From NCBI GenBank assembly GCA_900155495.1, contig FTLJ01000307.1, forward strand, positions 124,001 to 188,000: a stretch of 64,000 nt of DNA. The letters run 5' to 3'. Below the pieces are notes generated by a model. The model searched no databases, was not told the DNA's origin, and worked only from the letters and a program-made list of their open reading frames with translations. Position numbers and translations under genes: made by a program. The stretch is from Porogramme epimiltina. Lineage: Eukaryota; Basidiomycota; Agaricomycetes; Polyporales; Polyporaceae. Of the stretch, positions 24,245 through 34,504 are shown one piece after another (within the stretch, counting starts at the first letter, position 1; every line of letters starts with the position of its first letter).

Positions 24245-25982
24245 ATGTACGCCCTCAAGACCACGACGTCCCTCTTCCGCCCTTCCAGCAGGCCGACCTC
24301 GCCCGTTCCAGTCTCGCGCCAGGACGGTGTGGTGGCGGCAGACAGGTCGGCGCGCTCTTTGTCAAAGCTTTCCCTGTCGTCCTTCCGACGCCCCTCGCCG
24401 TCTCCGGCCTCAATGCCTGCACCTGCTTCCACGGTCGTCCAGGATGGCTCGTTCATGGAGGTCCTCAGCCTCAAGCTCAGCGAGGCCGTGTCAAAGGCAC
24501 TCGCACAGCCTGCAGGCCCTGCAGCACCAGGCGAGTCACTTGCAGGGAGGCGTCCCATCCCCGCAGGGCGCGGGCGTGCCCTCGGTGCTCTGATTGTCTC
24601 GTGAGTCTTGTTCCGACCGTGCCACAGTGCGGTCCATCTGACTGCGCCACTACAGCGAAGTCAAAGCTGCTCAGGAGAATCATCACCTGTACCGCGCGGT
24701 CATCCGCACCCTCCAGCGGCCGCTCTCGGTCCTGATCACAAACCTCTCAAACACCCTCATCCCCTTGCTCTCGTCACCGGCGTTCCACAGCCCCGCAGCG
24801 CCTACCCCGCAGGAACCGCAGCTGACGCCCACGCAGCTGCACGCCGTAGGCCTCGCCACCTTCGCGGGCGAGCTGCTCGAGTCTCTCGACGAGAGTGGGC
24901 TCAGCATGGAAGACAGCCTGCAGAAGACGCGGGAGCAGCTCGTCTCCATCGTCCAGCGCGTCGTCGAACCGCTTGTCAACGCCATCAAGAACGAACTTGT
25001 CCCGCTCATCGAAGCCCTGGAGACCGTTTCTCCGCCACCCCCGCCGACAAGCGGCTCGGCCGCGAAGACCGCCGCCGGTGCTATCCGGTCCCCGGTGCCT
25101 CACTCGTCCATCATGACCCTCCAGGTGGTGGTCCCCATCTACGCGCGCGCACTCTCGCGCATCGTCGCTTCTGCCCCCGCGGAGAACGCGCTTGCCTCCT
25201 TCGTCATCTCGCTCGTCTGGCGCGGTATGGTAGCGCTTTCGCACAGGCCGGCGCCGCCTCCGTCTCCGCCTGCGTCACCTTCTCTGGGCCTCGCGACGCT
25301 CAAGACCAAGGATTCGAAGAAGGCGCTCGTAGCGAGCCCGCCCGTGACACCGCCCGCGAGCCGCTTCACGCTCAAGCTTCCACCTTCGCGCCCGCCGTCT
25401 CCGCCTGCGCCCGCCTCGCGCGGACCGACCGTCGCGAGTGACGCGCGCACGCTGTACGACCTTCTCGGGCTGCTCCCGAAGCCGTCTGCGGGTGGGGAGC
25501 GCTCGCGCCTCGCACGCGAGGTGGTCGATGAGGCGTTCGAGGGGCTCAGCGCACTCATCGCGCTGCTCGAGTCCATCCAGGTTCACGTTCCCGTCCCATC
25601 TTCCGCCGCGACTACGATCGCGCGCCCGGTCACGGCGAGCCCCAAGGCGACGGGGATCGCGGAGCTCGCGGCGGACTTGGACATGCTCACCGCGGAGCTG
25701 CCGATCGTGCTCGCGCTGCCTTTGCTGATGCGCACGCTTGCGCCTGGCGAAACGCGTGGCGTGCCTGCTGTCCTCGGGATGGCGGAGAGCGAGTACCGAC
25801 GGAGCTGCCTCAGCGGGTTCGGGCGCGCGGAGGAGTGTGGGATCGCGGTTGGCGAGCGCGTGTTGTCCGTGCTCCGTGCGAGTGCGGCCGCGGGACAGGA
25901 GGAAGAGGGAATGAGAGAGCTGCTTGGGTGGCTGAGGCGCGAGTTGGAGACTGCGCGCGCGGAAAGGGATGCGTTGCATTGA
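24245..25982 (+). CDS. Conserved-looking unknown protein, 560 residues
   Basis: Two exons, 24245-24600 and 24656-25982, with a 55-nt intron (GTGAGT..CTACAG). The 560-residue product has a Ser/Pro-rich N-terminus, a helical middle rich in Leu and Glu (residues ~120-260, e.g. REQLVSIVQRVVEPLVNAIK), a Pro-rich linker, and a helical C-terminal domain (from IAELAADLDMLTAELPIVLA to the end). No signal peptide, membrane segment or catalytic motif is visible and I do not recognise the family. Its C-terminal ~110 codons were copied to 28745-29081, where they are broken, so the original rather than the copy is under constraint. Function unknown. Confidence 0.72.
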
Positions 25983-26404
25983 CTATATGGCCCTGCTTCT
26001 CCTCTTTGGGCTACCACTACGCCTGTGGCTGTTACTACGCTTGTGGTTGTGTATAGTTGGTATCGTGAGACGTTCTGTGATCGGTATCATTATGGTCGCA
26101 ATATTATTCGCTTTCAATCACACTCTGTCTGTTTTTGGGCGTGCACGGGGTTCGTTTTGGCTCCATCATCTTTGAGTGTCACGGTCACACCGACGAAGGA
26201 ATGGTATGGCTAACGAAAGCGGGTCGATATCAAGAAAGAGTCCCGGGTATAGTACATACATATATCGACCGTGCAGTTGCGGAAAAGCTGTTGGACGCCC
26301 GTTCCAGAGTCGCTGGCACGGTCAAAAGTACAGGAAGGAATGGGGGTCGCCAAACTCCTGTAAGAGACCGCTTGTGGCATCGCGCTCGTAACTTCCCACG
26401 CGTG

Positions 26405-27055
26405 GCTTAAGGCCATAGTAAACTTGGACGCTTCCTTGGGAAACAATTACGATGGAGTGGAGTACGAGCCTATCTATGTCATGGAAGACATAGTTCGCTC
26501 GCTGAAGGTCGGCCTGTAGCCAAACGCGCCGATGTTGAGTAATACAGACAGACTTGGAGGATGCAGCTCACGATATGCCTCCTCATCTCCTGCGCCGCGA
26601 ACCGGGCGAACCGAGCTTTCGTCGGCTGCCGGGGCTGTCCCTTTCCGGCGGTGAGGACGTTCACTTGTCGCGCATGCCAGAGGTGCTCAGGGACGCCTTG
26701 GATCTACGGTTGTATGGTGAGAGGTAAGGCGCGAGTAAACGGACGCGAAAGGACTCGTGCCTGGATCCTGAACATAACCTTTTGCTTGAACTCGATGCGT
26801 GGAAATGCCAGGTCTTCCGAAATGTCGGTCGGTCGGTCCAGCAGGAAGCTGAGGTCTACGCCGGGGGCGAAGTGAGCTTCGCTGCCCCCGTAAGGATTGA
26901 AAAAGCCGTTGCTGTATTGAGTCTGGCTCAGTTGCTAGAGATTATATATCAGCTGAAGAATGAGCGAGGGCCGGGGGCTGGTCGCGGCGCACAGGGTAGC
27001 TGTATGATTGCACATTAGTCTCGGTCGTCCGGATAGGCTGAAGGCGGAGTGCCAT
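26405..27055 (-). pseudogene. Broken copy of the small unknown gene at 29432-30088
   Basis: It aligns exon by exon with the intact paralogue: start at 27055, a second exon (HFAPGVDLSF.. to KVMFRIQ), and a third (QGVPEHLWHARQVNVLT.. to EMRRHI). Three lesions are visible. The donor after the second exon is GC instead of GT. The acceptor before the last exon has changed from CAG to CGG. The stop codon has been lost, so the last exon reads on for about 24 codons. A GC donor can work, but the lost acceptor argues for a pseudogene or a re-spliced product. Confidence 0.65.
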
Positions 27056-28289
27056 AAGGCTAACTGGAAACAGAGAGTTAGCGGAATGGAGTAGACGTCG
27101 TCATTGAACGCTTACTTCAAGGCCTACAGCCACAGGAAGTGTGAGAGGTGGTGGTGGAGTGATTACAGCAGAGGTCCGATGCATTGCGCCGGATTTGAGG
27201 GGCAAAAGGGCTGGATATCCTTGCGTAATTTGAAAGATTGATCGCCGAACTCCCCCGGTTGTCTCGCCTGCGGCCAGCAGCGCGACGGAAGAGAATGGTG
27301 AGTGTACTAATACCACAGGCCTCGCACAGGGCGCTTCGAGCTGGCGGAGTCTCGCACAGGGCGCTTGCCACATAACATTACGTTATCCCTAGTAATATTC
27401 TTCATCCCATGTTGCAGACATTTGCTCGTTTGTCGGGGAATTTCTGGCACTCAGTGGGTATACTTGCATGACTTTGTGCAACAGCATATTGACACGATGA
27501 CTAGGTGACCCGGGGGTGGTCAAATGTACGAAAATCAAGCGCCATCGCTTGGTTTGGAGGTGACACGGATCACGTCCGAAAGGCACTGTTCGGGTCTATT
27601 AAAGGCATTACATACTCCATTTCTGCCTTTGAAAAATCCAGAGACATGGCTGATTTCTCGGGAAAATCATCACGGTGCTTGTGTAGAATTGAGAAGAAGT
27701 GTGTCTCGACTTTGTCTCAACTTTTCTCATGCAAAGAGGTGCAAAATGCGGCCATGTCGGTTTTCGGAGGGCGCCTAGCGAGAAGGTACCACATGGTCAA
27801 TGGTAGCCGAACTATAAGCGATGGCCCTTAGCCCAGTCCCCTCAACAACGCAATTCAACCCGGGGCTTCCATCCCACAGGCTACAGCGCGCATGGCTGAA
27901 TGGGGCTCCACATACAAACCTTTTGTATGCCAATAACAAACGATTACAAAGGGTTTGTATCAAACCAAGGATGTCACGTACATGTCATATGCCCTGACAT
28001 TCGGCCATGCACGCCGTGTCCGGTCTCATAAAACGAAGGTGCGTCCTAAGGGAGGGCGAGCAGGATAAGGACCGGAGCCGCGGAACAAGAGCCCATAGTG
28101 AGGGAAACCAACATGGCCTGATTTCCTTCTTTCTCCCCCGTCTCAGTTACTGACGACAGTAGGCGGGGTCTCGAGTAAAGCATATCGTGTGTGTGCCTCC
28201 TTAGTATTATCTCTTACTACACCAAGTCTACTCTACTATACTATATACCCCACACGCACACGCTGCTCACTCAGCCAGTGTCTCCTCGT
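27056..28289. other. Intergenic sequence within duplication unit 1
   Basis: Holds the upstream flank of the broken small gene (similar to 30100-30260), a stretch with no counterpart in unit 2 (about 27380-28020), a direct repeat TCGCACAGGGCGCTT (27325 and 27352), and an imperfect hairpin at 27912-27960. No gene is supported. Confidence 0.45.
27912..27960. repeat. Imperfect inverted repeat (hairpin)
   Basis: Arms ATACAAACCTTTTGTAT and TTACAAAGGGTTTGTAT are reverse complements over 15 of 17 positions with a 15-nt spacer. It lies in the part of unit 1 that is missing from unit 2. Confidence 0.6.
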
Positions 28290-28720
28290 CCGCGACGACA
28301 TGCTCGTCGACTATGCCTCTGCCTCCTTCAAGAGAACCACGCTTCCTAATATCGCATACGCACGCTCGTCTCTGATCGCCTCCAACCCTTGCTCGCTCTT
28401 CCCACGGACCCGAGCGCGTTCTCGCACAGCTCCTGAACTGTGCAGTGTGGCCCGTGCGCGTCGCGCGCACGCGACACGACTCGCACGCGGTGAAGCGCGA
28501 GGAGGACGGTGTAGGAGGGCCTGGCGCGGCAATGCGGGCGCCCGCTTCACGGAATGGATCGCGGCGTCGAGAGTCTCTACGTCTGCGCCGGTGTGCAACG
28601 AGAGCGGGAGGCGGCAGACGGAGCTCACATAGGGGAGGAAGGGGATGCTGATTGGCTGGTCTGGTGCGGTAGGGGAGGGAGGCGTTAATGCGAGTTGCGT
28701 GGGAGTGGAAAGGATGCATA
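28290..28720 (-). pseudogene. Ap4A phosphorylase relic, C-terminal fragment
   Basis: The DNA aligns with the C-terminal part of the longer relic at 30690-32030, including the promoter-like flank further left. Frames are disrupted and only the last segment of the gene is present. It is recognised through the longer relic, not on its own. Confidence 0.55.
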
Positions 28721-28744
28721 CCGTCGCGCTCGACATGCGCGGTG

Positions 28745-29081
28745 CACGCGACTCGCGGAGCTCGCGGCGGACCTAGACGTGCTCACCGTGGAGCTGCCAA
28801 TCGTCCTCGCACGATTTCTACTACGCGCGCTCGCGCCAAGAGCGACGCGCAGCGTGTCCGCGGTGCTCGGGATGACGGAGAGTACCGGGGGAGCTGCCTG
28901 AGGGGGTTCGGGCGCGCGGAGGAGTGTGAAATCGCGGTCGGCGAGCGGGTGCTGTCCGTGCTCGGCGCGAGTGCGGGCGCGGGCCAGAATGAGGAAGGAC
29001 TCCAAAGGAATGGAGGAGCTTATCAGGTGGCTGAGGCGCGAGTTGGAGACTGCGCGGGCGCAGCGGGATGTGTGGCATTGA
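28745..29081 (+). pseudogene. Truncated copy of the 560-residue gene (C-terminal ~110 codons)
   Basis: It starts at the codons for AELAADLDVLTVELPIVLA, matching residues ~450 onward of the gene at 24245-25982, and ends at the homologous TGA. A 4-nt deletion (GAGAGTACC against GAGAGCGAGTACC) shifts the frame and brings in an early stop. There is no start or upstream exon, so it is a dead fragment left by the tandem duplication. Confidence 0.85.
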
Positions 29082-29431
29082 CTACATGGCGCTGCTTCTC
29101 CTCGAGCTACCACTTCGCCTATGGCTGTGTACATATAGTTAGTATCGCGAGTCGTTCTAAGTGTGCGAGCGCCACCGCCTGATGTTGGCGGCGGCGCCAT
29201 CGGTATCATGATGGTTGCATTTATTGTTTACTTTCGATCACACTCTGTCTGCTTTTGTACGTGCGCAGGATTCGCTCTAGTTCCGTCATCTTTGAGTTTG
29301 TGATCACCAACGAAGTAATGACATAGCTGACGATAGCTAACGAAAGCGCATAAATATCAAAACGAATTCCAGTCATAATACATACACATCGTCCGCGCGA
29401 TTGATTGATCGCAAAAAATTCGTCCGTGACG

Positions 29432-30088
29432 TCACACGCCCGGCTTAAGACCGTAGTAAACTTGGACGCTTCCTTGGGAAACAATCACGACGGAGTGGAG
29501 TACGAGCCTATCGAAGGCATGGAAGCTGTAGCCCGCCTGTTGGAGATTATACTGCAGCCAGTTGTGCTGATGGTCAGTAACAAGGAAGACAGGTTTGGAC
29601 GATGCAACTCACAATGTGCTTGCTCATCTCCTGTGCCGCGAGCCGAGCCAAGCGCGCTTTCGTCGGCTGCCGGGTTTGTTTCTTGTCCGTGGTGAGGACG
29701 TTCACCTGCCGCCTGTGCCAAAGGGGCTGAGGGACGCCTTGGACCTACAGTCGCACGTTGAGCAATAGGCCAGAAGCGCGAAATAACTCAGAGTACCTGG
29801 ATCCGGAACATGACCTTTTGCTTGAACTCGATACCAGGGAATGCCGGATCGTCCGAAATGCCAGCCCATTCGACTAGCGACAGGCTGAGGTCTGCACCGG
29901 GGGCGAAGTGCACTTCAATTCTTTTATAAGGGGTGAAGAGGCCGTTGATGTAGTCGTATTGGTTGATTTGCTGGGTACTACGTTAGCAGAAGAATGAGCT
30001 AGGGCAGGGGCTGGTTGCGACACACAGGGTAGTTGTACGACTGCAGATAAGTCTCAGTCGTCTGGATAAGCTGGACTGGGAGCGCCAT
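29432..30088 (-). CDS. Small unknown protein, 167 residues
   Basis: Four exons (30088-30026, 29970-29797, 29744-29613, 29566-29432) with GT..AG introns give 167 residues. The second exon carries YDYINGLFTPYKRIEVHFAP and ends KQKVMFRIQ; the third has QGVPQPLWHRRQVNVLT; the last ends SVVIVSQGSVQVYYGLKPGV. There is no signal peptide or membrane segment. I do not recognise a family. The paralogue in unit 1 (26405-27055) has lost splice signals while its exons remain alignable, which supports this as the protein-coding member. An additional upstream exon is possible, since an acceptor-like TTTCAG lies 9 bp before the ATG. Confidence 0.65.
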
Positions 30089-30689
30089 GGGGAACACTGA
30101 AAGCAGAGCATTAGCTGGGCAGGGTAGACGTCGTGACTCAATACACACTTGGCCTACGACTGAGGGAAGTGCAAGAGGTGGTGGTGGGGCGGTCGAAGGA
30201 GACGTCTGAGGTACATCAACGAACTTAAAGAAAGAGGCTGGATATCCTGGGTCGGTGTCCGGACCCCCCCGATCTCTCTTTCTCGGAGGGTTCTCGCTGT
30301 GTAACGCATGTTGCTACAGAATGGGCGTTGGGGAGGTGTTAAGGGTGCTTGCCTAGAGCCTGATGGATATAAATGGAAAATGGCCTCGATGATGCCGGCC
30401 ATCCTGGTGATCTCTCCTGTCTCTTCGGAAACTTAAACCTGGGGCCCCCACCTGGTCTCATAAAACGAAGGAGCGTCCCAAGGGAGTGCGAGCAGAGGTA
30501 AAACAATATGCGCTGAATCTCTTCTTTCTCGTCCGTCTCAGTTACTGACGACTGTAGGCAGGGCATCGAGTAGAGCAAATCGTGCTTCCTTATCTACTAT
30601 CTCTTACACCAATTCTGTTCCACTATACCGTACCCCACGCGCAGGCGCGGCTCACTCAGCCAGCACTTCCTCTGTCCGCGGTGACGTGC

Positions 30690-32030
30690 CCGTCGGCCCG
30701 CGCCTCCACCTCCTTCGCGAACGCCAGGTCGCCCAGTATCACACGCACGCCCTCCGTTCTGGCTGCTTCGAGCTCGCTCTTCAAGAGCAGCATGGCCGCG
30801 AACCCGAGCGTGTTCATGCCGAGCCCCTCGCCCGTGCCGGGCAGCCTGTGCGCGTCGCACACATGCAGCACGACACGTGGCGAAGCGTGGAAGCGTGAAG
30901 ATGACGACGTACGAGGACGTCCAGGGGCGGCGCGGGCGCCCGCACGGACTGGATCGCGACGTCGAGCGTACTGAGGAAGGGCTACGTGTGCGCGGCTCTG
31001 AGCGTCTCTGCGTCTGCGGTGGGCAACGAAGGCGGGAGGCGGGAGACGTGGTTTATGTATGAGAGGGAAGCTGCGTGGGAGGACTAGCGTGGAAAGGACG
31101 CGCACCTTCATGCCCGGCGTGTACGGGGCACGCGAGGGATTCGATCGAGGGCCCGTCCGCGTCGTCCTCGAGTGGGAGCAACTGGACGTGCTTGTGCGGC
31201 TGGCTCGCGCCGCTCAAATCATCACCTGCGAGGGGAAGGAAGTTCAGCGTGGCTTGCATTGTATGGGAGGGGAGGGTTGGGGTAGGGTCACGCACGATTA
31301 TACCACGCGAAGAAGCTCTGGCTAGCCTTCTTCACGGCGACGAGGAAGAGGTAGACCTGGATGGGGTCTGCGGGGAAGAGCGGTGCCGTCTACGATCCGA
31401 GCTCTGTGCGCACGGGGTTACTATCCATAAGCAAGCAAGGGGCAGGATCGGTGCAGTGCGCACCTTTTGTGACCAGTTTGAAGTGGTGCGGGACGCCTGA
31501 ATATGCATTGAACCGCACCACAGGACGGCATCGCGCAGATTGTGCGAACGGGCATCGGGAGCAAAGAAAAGAAAGAGTACGTCCTCATAAACTACCGCCC
31601 TCAGGCCCCCTCTGCCTACGCCAGAGGAGGGAAGGAAAAGACGATCGCACCAGGACGACGTCCTCCAGGCCTCCGAACTCATCGCGCACCTCGCCGAGGA
31701 GCAGGTTCGGGATGTACGGCGGTGCGAAGGGATCGCGCTTCTACTCTGTCTGTGTTCCCTTCTCTCCATTCTACCAGGTGCTGAAGTAGGGCTGCAGGAG
31801 GCGCGGATTGTCCTGCAGCGCGGGCACAGGCGGAACGCTTACTGCATCAACGTTGCGATGGCACACCACAGCGAGTGACGGCGCGGCGCCGAGCGGAGCG
31901 GGATATGGCTCAGCGTACACGGGGTGAGTAAACAAGACCGGGGGGAAAGCGGGACTGACGTCGAGGTCGCCCTCGGAGTGGACGTGGACGGTCGGGGGAA
32001 AGAAGAGCAGGACGCCCGGCGACGTCTAGA
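30690..32030 (-). pseudogene. Ap4A phosphorylase (ATP adenylyltransferase) pseudogene
   Basis: Minus-strand fragments in three frames match the APA1/APA2 family in the right order: an N-terminal GRPALLFF segment and CPALQ-like PALQDNP, then DPFAPPYIPNLLLGEV.DE, HHFKLVTK, IQVYLFLVAVKKASQSFFAWYN, the nucleotide-binding SGASQPHKHVQLLPLE, and the C-terminal MNTLGFAAMLLLKSE. The family splits diadenosine tetraphosphate to ATP and ADP. In-frame stops and at least two frame changes that introns do not explain separate these blocks, and the C-terminal middle is poorly matched. I call it a pseudogene; a heavily spliced gene is less likely. Confidence 0.75.
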
Positions 32031-33395
32031 TGTGTGCGAAGCTCCGTGGGAGCGCAGCAACGATCTTGTGATGTGGCGCCGTGGGCGCAGGCGGCATTGA
32101 TGTTTCTTGAAGCTCGAAACACTGACGTTATATAACGTTGAGCGCTGAGCGACTCGGAGGTTTGGCTGGGGCGAGGAGCTGTGGTGGCCCGGGTGTGCAC
32201 TGTGCGTGTTCGGAGCCAGTCATGCGGTCTCGCAGAACGCCAGGCATCCATCCCTCCGAACCCCAGCGCTGGATGCCGCGGCCACGCCGCTCCGCCCGCG
32301 TCGGAATACAGATCGCTTCCTAGGGTCATCGCGGGCGTCGATTGCACTTGTTCTGCCCCGCGCGTGCGTGGTTCAACGCTTGCGGTGCTCTATGTAATGT
32401 TCGGGCGAGGGGTTGCCTTGTTTTTCGGACGGCCATAAATCGATCGTTCGAGTTCGCAGCTCATCCGCAAGACTTAGACAGAGGTAAGATTGTTCATTAA
32501 TTTAGTCCTGGGCGCACGCCACGAAAGGGAGGGGGATATCTGCGCGACGATATGAATCAAGTATATAATGGCTGCTCCGAGCTCGGAAGCGAACAGCCAG
32601 GCGTGCGCGAGGCCGCTATGGCTGACTATGAGAGGGACCATCAGGAATAAGGCATCGGGGACGTCGATCGATTGAAGATGTGGGTCTTGGGGAGACGTCG
32701 CAGTAGGTAACGTTCGATGTGGCCGTCCGGCTTCCATCGTTGGCTGCGCACAGGCGTGGGGTATAGAAAGGAGGACTGTCGTCTGCGTGCCGCGCTTTCA
32801 GGCTTCAAGTCTCACGTGCGAGCGGGGAGAACGAAACGGGCAACGCTAGGGGCGGATTCTCCACCTCGCCCACGGCAACTACTTACTTGGTCTATTTACT
32901 AATGCGGAAGAGGGGGGAATCTCTCCCACGACAGTTGATGATGTCGTTTGTCTTCCGTAGTGTCTAAAATATGCCACTCCGAGATGCGACGAGGGCGTCG
33001 ACCATGACTATGCCACCAATCATTCTACCTACTGCGAGTGAGCGCCTCCGAAGTTTTATGACTGACACCCGACTATACCACCTGAAGCATCAGTACTATC
33101 AGATGACAGCACCTGAGTCACAACGACACCAGGGAGAGCCATCAGGATTCACCGGAGCCAGGGACGTTGGAACTGGCCAAAGGCTGACTCGGCAATGAGC
33201 GCGCAAGGCGTGGCACGTAAGCGCTCGTGCGAACACTTGGGCTGCCTCTTTTGGAGGCTCGGGAATCTCCGAGAAGAGCTATATAGTCGTTCCCAAGCCA
33301 CCGACTGGCCGCCCGCGAGTGGCAGAGACTATCGACGGCAGCACCGAAGACGATACCGACACCGCCGACAGCGACAAGACTCACGCTGCTACAAG
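32031..33395. other. Intergenic region before RPL11
   Basis: No supported gene. The last ~130 bp before the RPL11 start carries purine-rich leader sequence, and a TATATAG at about 33280 may serve the ribosomal protein promoter. Confidence 0.4.
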
Positions 33396-34174
33396 ATGGT
33401 CCGTCTCCTACTCTGCCCCGTTGCCGCCTTGCTCGATGCTGATCTAGGGTGGAACTTTGAACTTGCCCTCTCGACGTACAGGCCGAACAAAAGACGACCC
33501 CCACGAACCCCATGAAGGAGCTCCGCATCGACAAGCTCGTCATCAGTGCGTCCCACTCTACTCTCCGTGTACCCACATCGCATTCAACAACCCTCCCACC
33601 CCGTCCCCTCTTTTTCCTTCAGACATCTCCGTCGGTGAATCCGGTGATCGTCTGACGCGGGCGTCGAAGGTCCTTGAGCAGCTCACCGGCCAGACCCCCG
33701 TCACCTCCAAGGCGCGCTACACCGTCCGCCAGTTCGGCATCCGTCGTAACGAGAAGATCGCGGTGCACGTCACCATCCGCGGCCCCAAGGCCGAGGAGAT
33801 CCTCGAGCGCGGCCTCAAGGTCAAGGAGTACGAGCTCAAGCGCGGCAACTTCTCCGAGACCGGCAACTTTGGCTTCGGCATCCAGGAGCACATCGACCTC
33901 GGCGCGCGCTACGACCCGACGATTGGTATCTTCGGCATGGACTTCTACGTCGTCATGGGCCGCCCCGGTGCGCGTGTCGCGCGGAGGAAGCAGAAGAAGG
34001 CGCGTGTCGGCTTCCAGCACCGTATCAGGAAGGAGGACACGATGGGCTGGTTCAAGCAGCGGTTCGATGGTATCATCTTGGTGCGTTTCTGTCTTTTTTC
34101 TGCGCATTTGCGTGGTGTGGCGGGCTCGGGACTCATCCGTGTGGTTTTTTCACCCCCTTTTGTAGGCGAAGTAG
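33396..34174 (+). CDS. RPL11: 60S ribosomal protein L11 (uL5)
   Basis: Four exons: 33396-33398 (only the ATG), 33482-33545, 33623-34080 and 34166-34174 (last two codons and stop), 177 residues in all. The sequence is unmistakable uL5: [74 protein letters not shown] and the basic tail [20 protein letters not shown]. It binds 5S rRNA in the large subunit's central protuberance. A start-codon-only first exon is common in fungal ribosomal protein genes; its donor here is GTCCGT, the least certain splice site. Without that exon the first Met would be NPM, losing the N-terminus. Confidence 0.95.
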
Positions 34175-34504
34175 AGGTCTTGTATCATCAATGTTTATGC
34201 TGTCGTATTTCTCGCTATGACCCTACTGCACGCCATGTATTCCACATGCACCAAAAGCACGCTACCACCGCATTTTTCCGACGGACCTCTCGACTCCGAT
34301 CTACAGAACGAAGTGAGGCGTTTTGAATAGGGGCCAGAAGTACGTATATCACGTTTGAAGGAGCGACTGAGAGTGCTTCAGGACGCAAATTTCTCCCCGA
34401 GGTGTATGTCTATTCGGGCAGAACGGTCCAAGATCATATGTCCTCCCGAGTATCTGAGCAGCAGCTATATAGTACATGTTAGATCCTACTCCTGAAATCT
34501 ATCC
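34175..34504. other. Convergent intergenic region
   Basis: 330 bp between the stop codons of RPL11 (plus) and the Josephin gene (minus). It is expected to hold both 3' UTRs; no other element seen. Confidence 0.5.

Larger units (their letters stand above)
25655..28744. repeat. Tandem segmental duplication, unit 1
   Basis: Contains, in order, the C-terminal part of the 560-residue gene, the broken copy of the small unknown gene (26405-27055), unique sequence (about 27380-28020) and a relic of an Ap4A phosphorylase C-terminus (28290-28720). The same order recurs in unit 2 at 28745-31130. Long near-identical blocks include GTAAACTTGGACGCTTCCTT at 26420 and 29455. Confidence 0.8.
28745..31130. 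repeat. Tandem segmental duplication, unit 2
   Basis: Repeats the order of unit 1: truncated C-terminus of the 560-residue gene, small unknown gene (intact here), flank, Ap4A phosphorylase relic. The junction at about 28745 switches directly from phosphorylase sequence to the middle of the 560-residue gene, as expected for unequal exchange. Unit 2 is about 0.7 kb shorter than unit 1. Confidence 0.8.

Noticed and set aside
31332..31769. 145-codon minus-strand frame as an independent gene
   Set aside because: It is one of several overlapping frames of the Ap4A phosphorylase pseudogene; conserved blocks jump between frames.
32430..32470. GTTCGAGTTC resembling a tRNA B box
   Set aside because: No A box, no acceptor stem and no cloverleaf could be drawn around it.
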